Positions 51,423 to 60,844 are shown, numbered from the stretch's first letter. The stretch: 64,000 nt of DNA from Alphaproteobacteria bacterium AO1-B (GCA_001890945.1 MLAX01000001.1:248001-312000), one strand, 5' to 3'. Numbers and translations: made by a program. The notes: a model not told the origin generated them from the letters alone.

Positions 51423-52118
51423 TCATGGCGAAACCCCTTCGGGTTTTCGTAAGGCCTTGATCACGGAGGCGAGTATTGCAACTGCAATTTCTTGAGGGGA
51501 GGCTGCACCAACGTCGAGACCGATTGGCGCTTCAATCCGGCTCATTACATCCTCTGACAAGCCCGCTTCCCGAAACCGCTCCAGGCGCTTGCCATGGGTC
51601 TTTCTGCTGCCAAGAGCACCCACATAAAAGCACCCGGTCTTGAGCGCTTCCATGAGTGGGTAATCATCAATCTTGGGGTCATGGGTGACTGCCGCGACGG
51701 CGGTGTAAGGGTCAAATGGCCGGGCTTTCAGGACATCTTCCGGCCACTCAGCCAACAAGCTGGACCCAGGAAACCGGTCTTCGGTCGCAAAGGCCGTGCG
51801 TGGATCAATTACGCTGACATCGAAGCCTGCAATTTCAGCCATGGGAACCAGTGCCTGGCTGATGTGTACGGCGCCGATGAGGACAAGCCGGGGTGCGGGA
51901 ACAGAGACCGTAAGAAAAGCCTCGCCTGCATCGGTTTTGACTAGGCCGGATTTGCCGGACAGGAAGCGCTTGTCGAATTCTTCAGCCAGAGGGTCGTCAC
52001 GGTAAGCAACGTCCCTCTTGATCAGCCGTTGACTGCCGGCCGTCATATCCGTGACCAGGATAGCCGCCCTCCGGGCAGCCCGTTCCACATTCATTTGGCG
52101 AAGGAGTGAAAGGTCCAT
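51423..52118 (-). CDS. XdhC family protein, Rossmann (C-terminal) part
   Basis: 231 residues. RLVLIGAVHISQALVPMAEIAGFDVSVIDPRTAF is the XdhC Rossmann domain; YVGALGSRKTHGKRLERFREAGLSED is the C-terminal signature. XdhC inserts sulfurated molybdenum cofactor into xanthine dehydrogenase-type enzymes. The N-terminal XdhC/CoxI domain is encoded separately two genes upstream. Starts one base after the LysE stop. Confidence 0.88.
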   Translation of the reverse strand: MDLSLLRQMNVERAARRAAILVTDMTAGSQRLIKRDVAYRDDPLAEEFDKRFLSGKSGLVKTDAGEAFLTVSVPAPRLVLIGAVHISQALVPMAEIAGFDVSVIDPRTAFATEDRFPGSSLLAEWPEDVLKARPFDPYTAVAAVTHDPKIDDYPLMEALKTGCFYVGALGSRKTHGKRLERFREAGLSEDVMSRIEAPIGLDVGAASPQEIAVAILASVIKALRKPEGVSP

Positions 52119-52119
52119 G

Positions 52120-52749
52120 TCAGGTGCGATCCGTTGCCAGTTTCAGCCCCAGTCCGACAAGCAGTGAGCCGCCGGCCCACCGGGTGATTGCCTGCATTCT
52201 GGATTGACGCGTGAAACGCTTTTTGACTTCTGATGCAAAGAGCACGGTGACGATGTCAGCGGACGTGAACGCAAAATTGACGATCGTCCCGAGAATGAGG
52301 AACTGTGCCCAGACCGGAAGGGCCGCTTCCGGGCTAACGAACTGTGGCAGAAATGCTATGAAAAAGACGGCGACCTTCGGATTGAGGACTTCCACGAGGA
52401 AGCTGTCCACCATGGCCCGCCGACCACTTTTTTGAGGCAGGTTGGGTATTGCGCCACTATCCGCCCGTGCGCGGATCATCTGAATGCCGAGAAAAATCAG
52501 ATAGGCGCCGCCAATGATTTTCAGCGCGAAGTAAAGACTCGGAACGACAGAAAAGATCGCGGAGAGCCCGAGAGCTGCCGCAAAGACGTGCACGTAGCAG
52601 CCCATATGAATGCCAAGAGTTGCAAGAAATCCGGCGCGGCGTCCCCGCGCGATCGTTTGAGCGGCGGTGTAAAGCAGGGCAGGGCCTGGCATGTAAGCAA
52701 AAAGGGCAGTCGCGGCAAAAAAGGCCAATAACGTCTCAATAGGTGGCAT
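52120..52749 (-). CDS. LysE family exporter within the molybdenum maturation operon
   Basis: 209 residues from the ATG at 52749; a TTG two codons upstream is also possible. Membrane helices with the LysE pattern FAYMPGPALLYTAAQTIARGRRAGF and VEVLNPKVAVFFIAFLPQF. Exports an unknown amino acid or derivative. It is placed between the two XdhC pieces with 1- and 13-base gaps, so it is certainly in their operon. Confidence 0.9.
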   Translation of the reverse strand: MPPIETLLAFFAATALFAYMPGPALLYTAAQTIARGRRAGFLATLGIHMGCYVHVFAAALGLSAIFSVVPSLYFALKIIGGAYLIFLGIQMIRARADSGAIPNLPQKSGRRAMVDSFLVEVLNPKVAVFFIAFLPQFVSPEAALPVWAQFLILGTIVNFAFTSADIVTVLFASEVKKRFTRQSRMQAITRWAGGSLLVGLGLKLATDRT

Positions 52750-52762
52750 AGACAATACTCAA

Positions 52763-53098
52763 TCAGTTTACCGGCTCGACGTAAACGCGAATGCGGCCGC
52801 CACAAGACAGACCAACCCGCCAAGCTGTTTCATCGGCAACGCCAAATTCAAGCATCGCCGCTTTACCCGTTTCAATCACATCAATGGCTTCCGCGACCAC
52901 CGCGCCTTCAACGCAGCCGCCAGACACTGAGCCTTCAAAATTGCCATCAGCATCGATCACCAGATGCGATCCGGCGGGGCGGGGCGCGGACCCCCAGGTC
53001 TCAACGACAGTCGCCAAGGCCACTGATCGGCCCGCTTCTTTCCACGTTTGGGTGGTTGCCAAAATGTCGGGAGCGGTGCGGCTGTTGCCATCCTGCAT
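52763..53098 (-). CDS. XdhC/CoxI N-terminal domain protein
   Basis: 111 residues, only the XdhC_CoxI domain: GRSVALATVVETWGSAPRPAGSHLVI, SGSVSGGCVEGAVVAEA and VGLSCGGRIRVYVEPV with the conserved GGC and SCGG cysteines. Full XdhC proteins fuse this to a Rossmann domain; here the two halves are separate genes. AAGGAG before the ATG; first gene of the operon. The dehydrogenase it serves is not in the window. Confidence 0.9.
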   Translation of the reverse strand: MQDGNSRTAPDILATTQTWKEAGRSVALATVVETWGSAPRPAGSHLVIDADGNFEGSVSGGCVEGAVVAEAIDVIETGKAAMLEFGVADETAWRVGLSCGGRIRVYVEPVN

Positions 53099-53164
53099 GG
53101 TTCAATCTCCTTGGATCCATTCGTAAATATAGCGGGTCCACAAACGGATGAAAGAAGAAGCTGC

Positions 53165-53197
53165 CAAAGAAAAAGCACCTGCCCGTTGGCAGGTGCT
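53165..53197 (-). terminator. Rho-independent terminator after pckA
   Basis: Perfect 10-bp stem AGCACCTGCC / GGCAGGTGCT, CGTT loop, followed on the minus strand by TTTTTCTTT. 30 bases past the pckA stop, it separates pckA from the maturation operon. Confidence 0.9.
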
Positions 53198-53226
53198 CCT
53201 TAATTGGTCCACTTGTCAGCGGATGT

Positions 53227-54837
53227 TTATTCTGCCGCGAGCCGGACGGATGGGGCTGCGCTGCGGACAGATTTGTCGACATGTGATTCGAAGGTCTCAA
53301 AGTTGTTTACGAACATGTCGACCAGTTTTGCAGCTTGTGAGTCATAAGCCTCTTTGTCGGACCAAGTGTCGCGCGGCGTCAGGATCTCGGTATCGACACC
53401 GGCAACTTCAACAGGAACTTCGAAGCCGAAGTTTGCATCTGTCCGGAATTCTGCGTTCGAAAGATCACCGGAGAGTGCAGCCTGCAAAAGGGTTCGGGTC
53501 GCCTTGATCGGCATCCGGTGGCCGACACCATGCGCGCCGCCGGTCCAGCCGGTGTTCACCAGCCAGCAATCGACATTGTGCTTGGCGATCAGATCCTTAA
53601 GAAGATTTCCGTATTCGGACGGATGGCGCGGCAGGAACGGCGCACCGAAACACGTTGAGAACGTCGCTTGCGGCTCGGTCACACCTTTTTCTGTGCCCGC
53701 CACCTTCGCCGTGTAACCGGATAGGAAGTGATACATTGCCTGGGCCGGGGTGAGCCGGGCGATTGGAGGCATGACGCCAAAGGCATCTGCCGTCAGCATG
53801 ATGATCGTCTTCGGGACCGGCGCACAGCCAGTGTCGCTGGCATTGGAAATGAAGTGGATCGGGTAAGCGGCCCGGGTGTTTTCTGTTTTCGAACCATCGT
53901 CGAAATCCGGAACCCGGTCTGCGTCCAGCACAACATTCTCCAGAACCGTGCCAAACCGCTGAGTGGTGGAATAGATTTCCGGCTCTGCATCTGCAGACAG
54001 TTTGATGGTCTTTGCGTAGCAGCCACCTTCAAAGTTGAAGACGCCGTTTTCGCTCCAGCCGTGCTCGTCATCGCCGATCAGAGTGCGTGACGGATCAGCG
54101 GACAGGGTTGTTTTGCCGGTGCCGGACAGACCGAAGAAGACCGCTGTATCGCCGTTGTCGCCAACATTGGCCGAGCAGTGCATCGGCATGATGCCTTTTT
54201 CCGGAAGAAGGTGATTAAGAACGGTAAACACCGACTTCTTCATCTCGCCAGCGTAGGACGTGCCGCCGATCAGAACGATCTTGCGTGTCAGATCAACGGC
54301 AATCACGGTCTGACTGCGGCAGCCGTGGCGGGCCGGGTCGGCCGTAAAGCTCGGCAAATCGACAATCGTCATTTCTGGCGCAAAACCTGCAAGGTCGCTG
54401 CGCTCCGGGCGCAACAGCAGATTGCGGATGAAAAGAGAATGCCACGCATATTCGGTGTACACGCGGACCGGCAGGCGGTGGGCGGCATCCGCTCCGCCGT
54501 AAAGGTCCTGCGCGAAGAGCTCCATTCCTTCAGCATGTGCCAGGAAATCACTCATCAGGAGATCAAACTGATCCCGGGACATTTGTGCATTGTTGTCCCA
54601 CCAGACGGCGTCCTTGGTCTGGTCATCGACAACCACAAACTTGTCTTTCGGCGAGCGGCCGGTGTGTACGCCGGTTTCTGCGACCAGAGCGCCGCCAGCG
54701 GCCAGCTGGCTTTCACCTCGGTTCAGGGAATACTCATAAAGCGCAGGCTCGCTCTGGTTCCAATAGAGCGCTTTCAGTCCTTTGAAGCCGAACGTTTCGC
54801 TGCCAATGGCTGAATTCCTATCGCCTACTTCCTGCAT
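53227..54837 (-). CDS. pckA: Phosphoenolpyruvate carboxykinase (ATP)
   Basis: 536 residues from the ATG at 54837; the frame stays open upstream to 55278, but that part has no family resemblance. Gluconeogenic conversion of oxaloacetate to PEP. Visible: TGRSPKDKF, kinase-1 P-loop [11 protein letters not shown], metal ligands in MHCSAN and GDDEHGW, and the adenine-site region [10 protein letters not shown]. Divergent from chvI, the standard arrangement in Hyphomicrobiales. Two palindromic elements lie in its upstream region. Confidence 0.97.
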   Translation of the reverse strand: MQEVGDRNSAIGSETFGFKGLKALYWNQSEPALYEYSLNRGESQLAAGGALVAETGVHTGRSPKDKFVVVDDQTKDAVWWDNNAQMSRDQFDLLMSDFLAHAEGMELFAQDLYGGADAAHRLPVRVYTEYAWHSLFIRNLLLRPERSDLAGFAPEMTIVDLPSFTADPARHGCRSQTVIAVDLTRKIVLIGGTSYAGEMKKSVFTVLNHLLPEKGIMPMHCSANVGDNGDTAVFFGLSGTGKTTLSADPSRTLIGDDEHGWSENGVFNFEGGCYAKTIKLSADAEPEIYSTTQRFGTVLENVVLDADRVPDFDDGSKTENTRAAYPIHFISNASDTGCAPVPKTIIMLTADAFGVMPPIARLTPAQAMYHFLSGYTAKVAGTEKGVTEPQATFSTCFGAPFLPRHPSEYGNLLKDLIAKHNVDCWLVNTGWTGGAHGVGHRMPIKATRTLLQAALSGDLSNAEFRTDANFGFEVPVEVAGVDTEILTPRDTWSDKEAYDSQAAKLVDMFVNNFETFESHVDKSVRSAAPSVRLAAE

Positions 54838-54864
54838 GATCCCGAGATCCTTGTTGTGGGAGCT

Positions 54865-54895
54865 ATTTGTTAGCGGCCGGGCAGTGTTAACAAAT
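54865..54895. repeat. Inverted repeat in the pckA leader
   Basis: Perfect 8-bp arms ATTTGTTA (54865-54872) and TAACAAAT (54888-54895) with a 15-base spacer, 28 bases upstream of the pckA start codon. Either a regulator site or a leader hairpin close to the ribosome-binding region. Confidence 0.6.
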
Positions 54896-54973
54896 ACTGA
54901 ACCCGGTCTTAAGGGCTGCGAACCTAGTGGATGCGCAGAAATGCAGCAAGGCGGCCAAAGGGCTATGTGGTTG

Positions 54974-54987
54974 TTTAATCGATTAAA
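54974..54987. promoter_or_regulatory. Candidate LacI-family operator upstream of pckA
   Basis: Perfect 14-bp palindrome TTTAATCGATTAAA with a central CG, the geometry of LacI/GalR operators, about 137 bases upstream of the pckA start. In Sinorhizobium a LacI-family protein, PckR, controls pckA. The link to this site is inference. Confidence 0.55.
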
Positions 54988-55576
54988 ATGCGCGAATAAA
55001 TACCGCTTAATTAATTTGGGCGGCAAACAAAAAAACGAAACTTTCGAATTCTTCGACTTGTCTGTTGAGGCGAAAGTATATGCGGCTGAAACGCGCTTTT
55101 TCGATCTGTGACGTGATTGTGCCGAGGGTGGCGATCTCATTCTCGCCTTATTTGAGAACACTGCTGCAGAGCATAGAGATCGGAAGCGCACGCAAAATTC
55201 ATTTAAAGCGGTGTGTTGCCGCCTATCAGTTTGTTCCCGCAGCGGCAGGCGGGGTAAGAAGAGAACCTGATCGCCCAACTGATGTCACCAATGAAACTGA
55301 CAGCATTTGCGTTTGGCGCTCGGACAACAGCTGAAAGTGTTTCAACTCATTATTGCGTGCTTTAGGAGTGGGGCTTGTAACGCTGAGCTATCCCCGCCAT
55401 CTGGAGCACAGTTTTAGCGCCTCAGAAGGCTTGCAGTGGCTTTGCGCACCTCGTTCTGCAGATTGTAAATGGCCCGATCGCCTTAATTTTTGCGCATTTA
55501 GCAGGCCAAAGGCTTTGTGTTACTCTTTGACCGACGCGCGCCGTCGGTGCGTTTCCGGAAGTGGACGAAGACAAAT

Positions 55577-56275
55577 ATGCCAACGATTGCCCTGGTTGAT
55601 GACGACCGCAATATCCTGACCTCCGTATCAATTGCATTGGAGGCGGAAGGATATCGGGTCCAGAGCTACACGGATGGAACCTCCGCGCTTGATGGCCTGC
55701 AAAGCGATCCGCCCGAACTGGCGATCTTCGATATCAAGATGCCGCGAATGGACGGCATGGAATTGCTGCGCCGGTTGCGTCAGACATCAGATCTCCCGGT
55801 GATTTTTCTGACGTCCAAAGACGATGAGATCGACGAACTGTTCGGTCTCAAAATGGGCGCGGACGACTTCATCCGGAAGCCGTTCTCCCAGCGGTTGCTG
55901 GTTGAGCGCGTCCGCGCGGTGCTGCGCCGTGCCCAACCACGCGATGCATCTGCACCAAGGGATGATGCAGACAAGTTGCTAGAGCGCGGGCAACTGGTCA
56001 TGGATCAGGAGCGGCATACCTGCACCTGGAACAACAAGCCGGTTACGTTGACCGTCACCGAGTTCCTTATTCTATCAGCCCTGGCCCAACGTCCTGGGGT
56101 CGTCAAAAGCCGGAATGCGTTGATGGATGCGGCCTACGATGATCAGGTCTATGTTGATGACCGCACCATCGACAGCCACATCAAACGCCTGCGCAAGAAG
56201 TTCAAAGTGGTTGACGACGATTTCGACATGATCGAAACCCTTTATGGTGTTGGCTACCGGTTCAGAGAGGTTTGA
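55577..56275 (+). CDS. chvI: Response regulator ChvI
   Basis: 232 residues from the ATG at 55577. OmpR-family: receiver domain with DDD near the N-terminus, phospho-accepting aspartate in [13 protein letters not shown], lysine in FIRKPF; C-terminal winged helix ending [16 protein letters not shown]. Partner of ChvG. In rhizobia and Agrobacterium the pair controls envelope, acid and host-adaptation genes. 32 bases before chvG. Confidence 0.95.
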   Translation: MPTIALVDDDRNILTSVSIALEAEGYRVQSYTDGTSALDGLQSDPPELAIFDIKMPRMDGMELLRRLRQTSDLPVIFLTSKDDEIDELFGLKMGADDFIRKPFSQRLLVERVRAVLRRAQPRDASAPRDDADKLLERGQLVMDQERHTCTWNNKPVTLTVTEFLILSALAQRPGVVKSRNALMDAAYDDQVYVDDRTIDSHIKRLRKKFKVVDDDFDMIETLYGVGYRFREV

Positions 56276-56307
56276 GCTGGAGGCCACAGACCTGAAGGTG
56301 GGCCTGA

Positions 56308-58131
56308 ATGGCGGTGGAAAGCGAACATCTGGACGACGTGCAGATCTCTGAACCGGAAGGCGGTTCGGAGCGCTCCAAGCTGCGCCGTTTGAGCAAGAAG
56401 CGCGTTCGCCGTAGGATCTTAAGCCGGGTGGGCCGGGTTTTCGGGACATACGTGCTGTCTTCCCTGACGCGCCGGATTATTGCGATCAATCTGGTTGGGC
56501 TTATCGCTCTCGTGATCGGGATCCTCTACCTCAATCAGTTCCGTGCCGGTCTCATTGATGCACGGGTGCAGAGCCTCCTCACGCAAGGGGAGATCATTGC
56601 CGGTGCAATTGCGGCATCGGCGACCGTCGATACCGGGACGATCACGGTCGATCCGGAACGCTTGTTGCAACTTCAAGCCGGCGAGAGCATCACGCCAACG
56701 GCCGGTGATGATCTTGAAAGCCTGGACTTTCCAATCAATCCCGAACGTGTCGGCCCTGTTCTCCGCCGGCTGATTTCTCCGACAAAAACCCGTGCACGGA
56801 TCTACGATCCAGAGGGAATTCTGATCCTGGATTCCCGGCACCTGTATTCAAGTGCGCAGATCTTGCGATTTGATCTGCCGCCACCCAATGTCGAGGAAGA
56901 AGGCTTTTGGGATACCCTCTGGCAGTGGAGCAAACGCTGGATGCAGCAGGGCGACCTGCCGCTCTACCAGGAAGTCGGCGCGGGCGATGGCCGAGCTTAT
57001 CCTGAAGTGGAGGCGGCCCTTGCAGGATCTCCGGCCAGTGTGACCCGGATATCCCAGCGTGGTGAACTGATTGTCTCCGTGGCGGTTCCGATCCAGCGGT
57101 TTCGTGCCGTGCTCGGCACTTTGCTCTTGTCAACGCAGGGTGGTGATATTGATGCCATTGTTCGGGCCGAGCGCATCGCGATCATCCGTGTCTTCTTGTT
57201 CGCTGCAACGGTCACGATCCTCTTGTCGATCCTTCTGGCCGGGACTATTGCCGGACCCGTGCGCCGTCTTGCAGCTGCAGCGGACCGCGTGAGGACCGGA
57301 TCAACGACGTCACGCGAAGAAATCCCGGAGTTCTCAGATCGGCAGGACGAGATTGGTCACCTGGCGCGCTCGTTCCGGGAAATGACCAACGCGCTCTATG
57401 ACAAGATTGATGCGATCGAGCGCTTTGCAGCAGACGTTGCACATGAACTCAAAAACCCGCTGACTTCTCTCAGAAGCGCGGTTGAGACCTTGCCACTTGC
57501 AAGAAACGAGGATTCGCGTAACCGGCTGATGGAAGTCATTCAGCATGACGTCCGCCGTCTTGACCGGTTGATTAGCGACATCTCCGATGCGTCCCGCCTG
57601 GATGCAGAACTTGCCCGGACGCAATCGGAAACGATCGACATTGCCGAGCTTCTTCGGAACATGGCAGACGCAGCAAATGAGCGGTCCGACAAGGGGGACC
57701 CGCGAGTTAAATTGACCGTGGCGGACGCGCCCGGCACCAAACCTTACGAAGTCCAAGGCCATGACATTCGGCTTGGTCAAGTGATCAGCAACCTTCTTGA
57801 CAACGCTCGTTCGTTTTCACCGAATAAGGGAACCGTCCGGGTGGATCTTGGCCGCGATGGACGGGAAATCAAAATCACCGTGGACGACGATGGGCCCGGT
57901 ATCCGCGCGGAAAACACCGAGCGGATTTTCGAGCGGTTTTACACCGACAGGCCGGACGGCGAGGGCTTCGGTAACAATTCTGGCCTTGGTCTCTCGATCT
58001 CACGGCAGATCATTGATGCGCACGGCGGATCAATTTCGGCAACCAACCGGATAGAAGCTGGCAAAGACGGGATGGACCGGATCGCCGGCGCCCGGTTCAC
58101 GATCATTTTGCCCGTAGGCCGCAAGAAGTGA
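56308..58131 (+). CDS. chvG: Sensor histidine kinase ChvG
   Basis: 607 residues. Long basic cytoplasmic N-terminus, membrane segment (about 57-75), periplasmic sensor domain (about 76-290, LESLDFPINPERVGPVLRRLISPTKTRARIYDP-type), second membrane segment, HAMP (GPVRRLAAAADRVR), phospho-histidine in FAADVAHELKNPLTSLR, and HATPase (NLLDNARSFSP, DDDGPGI, GLGLSI). In rhizobia its activity is held down by the periplasmic ExoR protein; exoR is not in the window. Overlaps hprK by 4 bases (GTGA). Confidence 0.96.
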   Translation: MAVESEHLDDVQISEPEGGSERSKLRRLSKKRVRRRILSRVGRVFGTYVLSSLTRRIIAINLVGLIALVIGILYLNQFRAGLIDARVQSLLTQGEIIAGAIAASATVDTGTITVDPERLLQLQAGESITPTAGDDLESLDFPINPERVGPVLRRLISPTKTRARIYDPEGILILDSRHLYSSAQILRFDLPPPNVEEEGFWDTLWQWSKRWMQQGDLPLYQEVGAGDGRAYPEVEAALAGSPASVTRISQRGELIVSVAVPIQRFRAVLGTLLLSTQGGDIDAIVRAERIAIIRVFLFAATVTILLSILLAGTIAGPVRRLAAAADRVRTGSTTSREEIPEFSDRQDEIGHLARSFREMTNALYDKIDAIERFAADVAHELKNPLTSLRSAVETLPLARNEDSRNRLMEVIQHDVRRLDRLISDISDASRLDAELARTQSETIDIAELLRNMADAANERSDKGDPRVKLTVADAPGTKPYEVQGHDIRLGQVISNLLDNARSFSPNKGTVRVDLGRDGREIKITVDDDGPGIRAENTERIFERFYTDRPDGEGFGNNSGLGLSISRQIIDAHGGSISATNRIEAGKDGMDRIAGARFTIILPVGRKK

Positions 58132-58595
58132 CAGCCAACAACATCCACGCCAACTGCCTTGTTGTCGGAACCAAGGGACTTCTGATCCGCGGCAAGTCCG
58201 GGAGCGGCAAGTCGTTGTTGAGTGACACAATTCTCGAGGCGGCGCGATCACGCGGGCACTTCGCGGCTCTTGTCGCGGATGATCGCGTGCTCTTGAACGG
58301 AGAAACCGGGCGATTGCTGGCGGAGCCGCCAAAGGTGCTTGAAGGCCTGATGGAAGTGCGTGGTGGCGGAATTGTGCGGACAGGGTTTTTACGCCATGCG
58401 CAAGTTCACCTGATTGTTGATTTGTGTCCCAGTGAAGCGTTAGAACGCCTTCCGGATGAGCCTTGCAAAAAGGAAACCGTTTTGGGCGTAGTCTGCCCGC
58501 TTCTTCGTTGCCCCGAAGATGATACTTTTTCAAGTGTACGATTGATCCGCTGGGCCTTCAGGCATCTCTACTTAAATAGCCCTGACTATTTTTAA
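58128..58595 (+). CDS. hprK: HPr kinase/phosphorylase, short alphaproteobacterial form
   Basis: 155 residues from a GTG overlapping the chvG stop. Only the C-terminal catalytic domain of HprK (the Firmicutes protein has about 310 residues): P-loop IRGKSGSGKS, ALVADDRV, and signature LMEVRGGGIVRTGF. Expected to phosphorylate Ser46 of HPr, whose gene is two genes downstream. Translational coupling to chvG ties it to the ChvGI system. Confidence 0.92.
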   Translation: MTANNIHANCLVVGTKGLLIRGKSGSGKSLLSDTILEAARSRGHFAALVADDRVLLNGETGRLLAEPPKVLEGLMEVRGGGIVRTGFLRHAQVHLIVDLCPSEALERLPDEPCKKETVLGVVCPLLRCPEDDTFSSVRLIRWAFRHLYLNSPDYF

Positions 58596-58715
58596 GGCGG
58601 ACCTTTCCTTTTTTGCTTGCAACTGGCGATACGGTTGCCGAGAGTGCAGCAGGCTGGTAAACGCCCGGCTCTCAAATGAGCTGAAGCAAATCTCGATAAT
58701 CGGGTTTTTATACGT

Positions 58716-59120
58716 ATGATTGGACTTGTCCTCGTCACTCACGGGCGCCTCGCCGAGGAATTCAAGGCAGCACTGGAACATGTTGTTGGCCCACAGGAGC
58801 AGGTCGAGACCATCTCCATTGGCCCGGATGACGATATGGAACAGCGCCGGCAGGACATTTTGGCGGCGGTCGATGCCGCAAATACAGGCAAAGGTGTGGT
58901 TCTTCTGACAGACATGTTCGGAGGCACACCGTCCAACCTTGCTATCTCGGTCATGGACAGCAAGTCCGTTGAAGTCGTTGCAGGTGTAAACCTGCCGATG
59001 CTGATCAAATTGGCCAGCGTTCGTGCCGATCGCGAGCTTCCGCAGGCTGTTGACGAGGCGCGGCAGGCTGGACAAAAATATATCTCCGTCGCGAGCCAGG
59101 TGCTGTCGGGACAGAATTAA
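58716..59120 (+). CDS. PTS EIIA component, mannose family
   Basis: 134 residues. Phospho-accepting histidine H9 in LVLVTHGRLAEEF, and VVLLTDMFGGTPSNLA, the ManX-type EIIA signature. No EIIB/EIIC follow, so it is likely a regulatory PTS protein rather than a sugar permease part. Between hprK and ptsH, as in related genomes. Confidence 0.92.
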   Translation: MIGLVLVTHGRLAEEFKAALEHVVGPQEQVETISIGPDDDMEQRRQDILAAVDAANTGKGVVLLTDMFGGTPSNLAISVMDSKSVEVVAGVNLPMLIKLASVRADRELPQAVDEARQAGQKYISVASQVLSGQN

Positions 59121-59141
59121 CAAGAACAGGACGCGAAAAGC

Positions 59142-59411
59142 GTGTTGGAAAAAGACCTGACGATTGTAAACCGGCGCGGCTTGCACGCCCGTGCATCGGC
59201 AAAATTGGTAAAGCTGGTTGAGACTTTCGACGCCGACGTGGAAGTCTCAAGAGATGGCCAGACAGTAGGCGGCACCTCGATCATGGGTCTCATGATGCTC
59301 GCAGCCAGCCCCGGCTGCTGCATTAAGGTCCGCACAAGCGGCGCGCAAGCCGAACCTGCGCTTGAGGCCATCACGGATTTGGTTGAAAGCGGCTTCGGGG
59401 AAGAAGACTGA
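59142..59411 (+). CDS. ptsH: Phosphocarrier protein HPr
   Basis: 89 residues from a GTG. Catalytic H15 in RRGLHARASAKL and regulatory S46 in GGTSIMGLMML, so both EI-dependent and HprK-dependent phosphorylation sites are present. 21 bases after the EIIA gene. Part of an incomplete regulatory PTS; EI (ptsP) is not in the window. Confidence 0.95.
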   Translation: MLEKDLTIVNRRGLHARASAKLVKLVETFDADVEVSRDGQTVGGTSIMGLMMLAASPGCCIKVRTSGAQAEPALEAITDLVESGFGEED

Positions 59412-59457
59412 CCGTCTCGACACACCGCAAGGTTTGACCATTGAGTTGGAGGGCAAG

Positions 59458-60756
59458 TTGGACGCGGTTGTGGATCGGAATATGCAGGTAACGAAAGACC
59501 TGCTGGCCCATGTTCATGATGCATTGGGGGCCGACTTTTCTTTCGAGCTTCCAGATGGAACGGTCATACCGGAAAATAGCCAGGAGAGCGAACTCCGCCT
59601 ATTCATTTCCGGCACTGCGATCCCTGCGCTTTTGCGGCGTCCCAGCTTAAAGACGGTTCTTGAGCTTTATGCGCGCGGCGAAGTCGAGCCACGGGGCGGG
59701 TCGTTGTTTGATTTCGCGGACAAGCGTCCGTCGGTCAAATCAAAGACACTGTTGAAGCGTCTGAACAAACGCCTTGTTGTCGGATCAGCGGTAAAGCTGT
59801 TCTTTGCACCGCGCGCATCCGATAAACAACAAGCGCAACTGGACGGCGGCAATACGGCTCAGCAGTCCGGGAGCGGTCAGACCGACATTGCCTTTCACTA
59901 CAATGTCTCCAATGAGTTCTATCGGCTCTTTCTGGATCCGGAGATGCTCTACACCTGTGCATATTTTAAGACATGGGACACAGATCTTGCGGCCGCACAG
60001 CGTGACAAGTTGGAGATGATTTGCCGGAAGCTGCGCCTGAAGCCGGGGGACCGAATGCTCGACATCGGGTGCGGCTGGGGGGCTCTGATTTGTTATGCGG
60101 CCGAGCATTACGGCGTGACGGCGACAGGCGTGACTTTGTCGGAAGAACAGGCCGTTCTCGCCCGCGAGCGGATCAAGGCCAAGGGCCTGGAAGGTAATGT
60201 TTCTATCGAGCTCAAGGACTTCCGTGAAATGGAGGGCGAGTTCGACAAGATTTCCTCAATAGGGATGTTTGAGCATGTCGGCCTGGATCATCACGAGGAA
60301 TACTACCAGGCCGTTCATCGTCTTCTGAGACCGCGCGGGATCTATCTCCACCATGCGATCACGCGCCGGGGAAAAAAGAGCCTCAAGAACTTCCGGCGCA
60401 AGCGCGCGGAGTACAAGGCGCTCGTCAGATACATTTTCCCTGGCGGCGAAGTCGACCACATCGGATGGACCCTTACCAATCTGGAATCCTACGGTTTTGA
60501 AGTGCACGACGTCGAAGGTTGGCGGGAACACTATGCACGCACAACCCGACTGTGGGCTGAGAACCTGATGCGCGCCAAAGAGGCAGCCATTATCGAAGTG
60601 GGGGAAGAAAAATATCGCTTGTGGCTGGCTTATTTGACGGGTGTCTCCCTTGGCTTCCAGCGCGGCACGATCAACATCTTCCAGACTGTGTCGACCAAAC
60701 GCACAAAGGGCCCGTCGTCTATGCCGCCGACACGTGAAGATCTTTACCGGAGCTAG
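59458..60756 (+). CDS. cfa: Cyclopropane-fatty-acyl-phospholipid synthase family protein
   Basis: 432 residues from a TTG with GGAGGG six bases upstream; ATG at 59482 is an alternative, and the frame is open from 59362 inside ptsH. N-terminal lipid-binding domain (SFELPDGTVI...LRRPSLKTVLELYARGE), then FHYNVSNEFYRLFLDPEMLYTCAYF, SAM motif LDIGCGWGAL, and ISSIGMFEHVG and DHHEEYYQ near the active site. Transfers a methylene from SAM to unsaturated phospholipid chains, though related enzymes can do other lipid methylations. Confidence 0.88.
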   Translation: MDAVVDRNMQVTKDLLAHVHDALGADFSFELPDGTVIPENSQESELRLFISGTAIPALLRRPSLKTVLELYARGEVEPRGGSLFDFADKRPSVKSKTLLKRLNKRLVVGSAVKLFFAPRASDKQQAQLDGGNTAQQSGSGQTDIAFHYNVSNEFYRLFLDPEMLYTCAYFKTWDTDLAAAQRDKLEMICRKLRLKPGDRMLDIGCGWGALICYAAEHYGVTATGVTLSEEQAVLARERIKAKGLEGNVSIELKDFREMEGEFDKISSIGMFEHVGLDHHEEYYQAVHRLLRPRGIYLHHAITRRGKKSLKNFRRKRAEYKALVRYIFPGGEVDHIGWTLTNLESYGFEVHDVEGWREHYARTTRLWAENLMRAKEAAIIEVGEEKYRLWLAYLTGVSLGFQRGTINIFQTVSTKRTKGPSSMPPTREDLYRS

Positions 60757-60824
60757 ACGGTATCGGCGATTTGGAGCTCAGCCGAACCCATGTCTCGAAG
60801 CCCCATCCTAACGATGACTTAATC

Positions 60825-60844
60825 ATATAAAGAATTCTTTATAT
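60825..60844. promoter_or_regulatory. 20-bp perfect palindrome upstream of ahcY, candidate SahR-type operator
   Basis: ATATAAAGAATTCTTTATAT is perfectly self-complementary; a further partial copy (CTTTAT, 60845-60850) follows directly. It lies about 177 bases upstream of ahcY in the likely promoter zone. ArsR-family SahR regulators that respond to S-adenosylhomocysteine are known to control ahcY in Proteobacteria and to use AT-rich palindromes of this kind. No regulator gene is in the window. Confidence 0.6.

Larger units (their letters stand above)
54838..55576. other. 739-bp divergent region between pckA and chvI
   Basis: Long non-coding region carrying both promoters. Near pckA it has an inverted repeat (54865-54895) and a 14-bp palindrome (54974-54987), described separately, and an AT-rich stretch 54970-55060. 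The chvI side (55350-55576) has no clear structure. Short frames (for example 55065-55334) are not convincing genes. Confidence 0.6.

Noticed and set aside
55065..55334. 89-residue plus-strand frame between pckA and chvI
   Set aside because: Weak start context and low-quality composition; the region is better explained as long divergent regulatory DNA.
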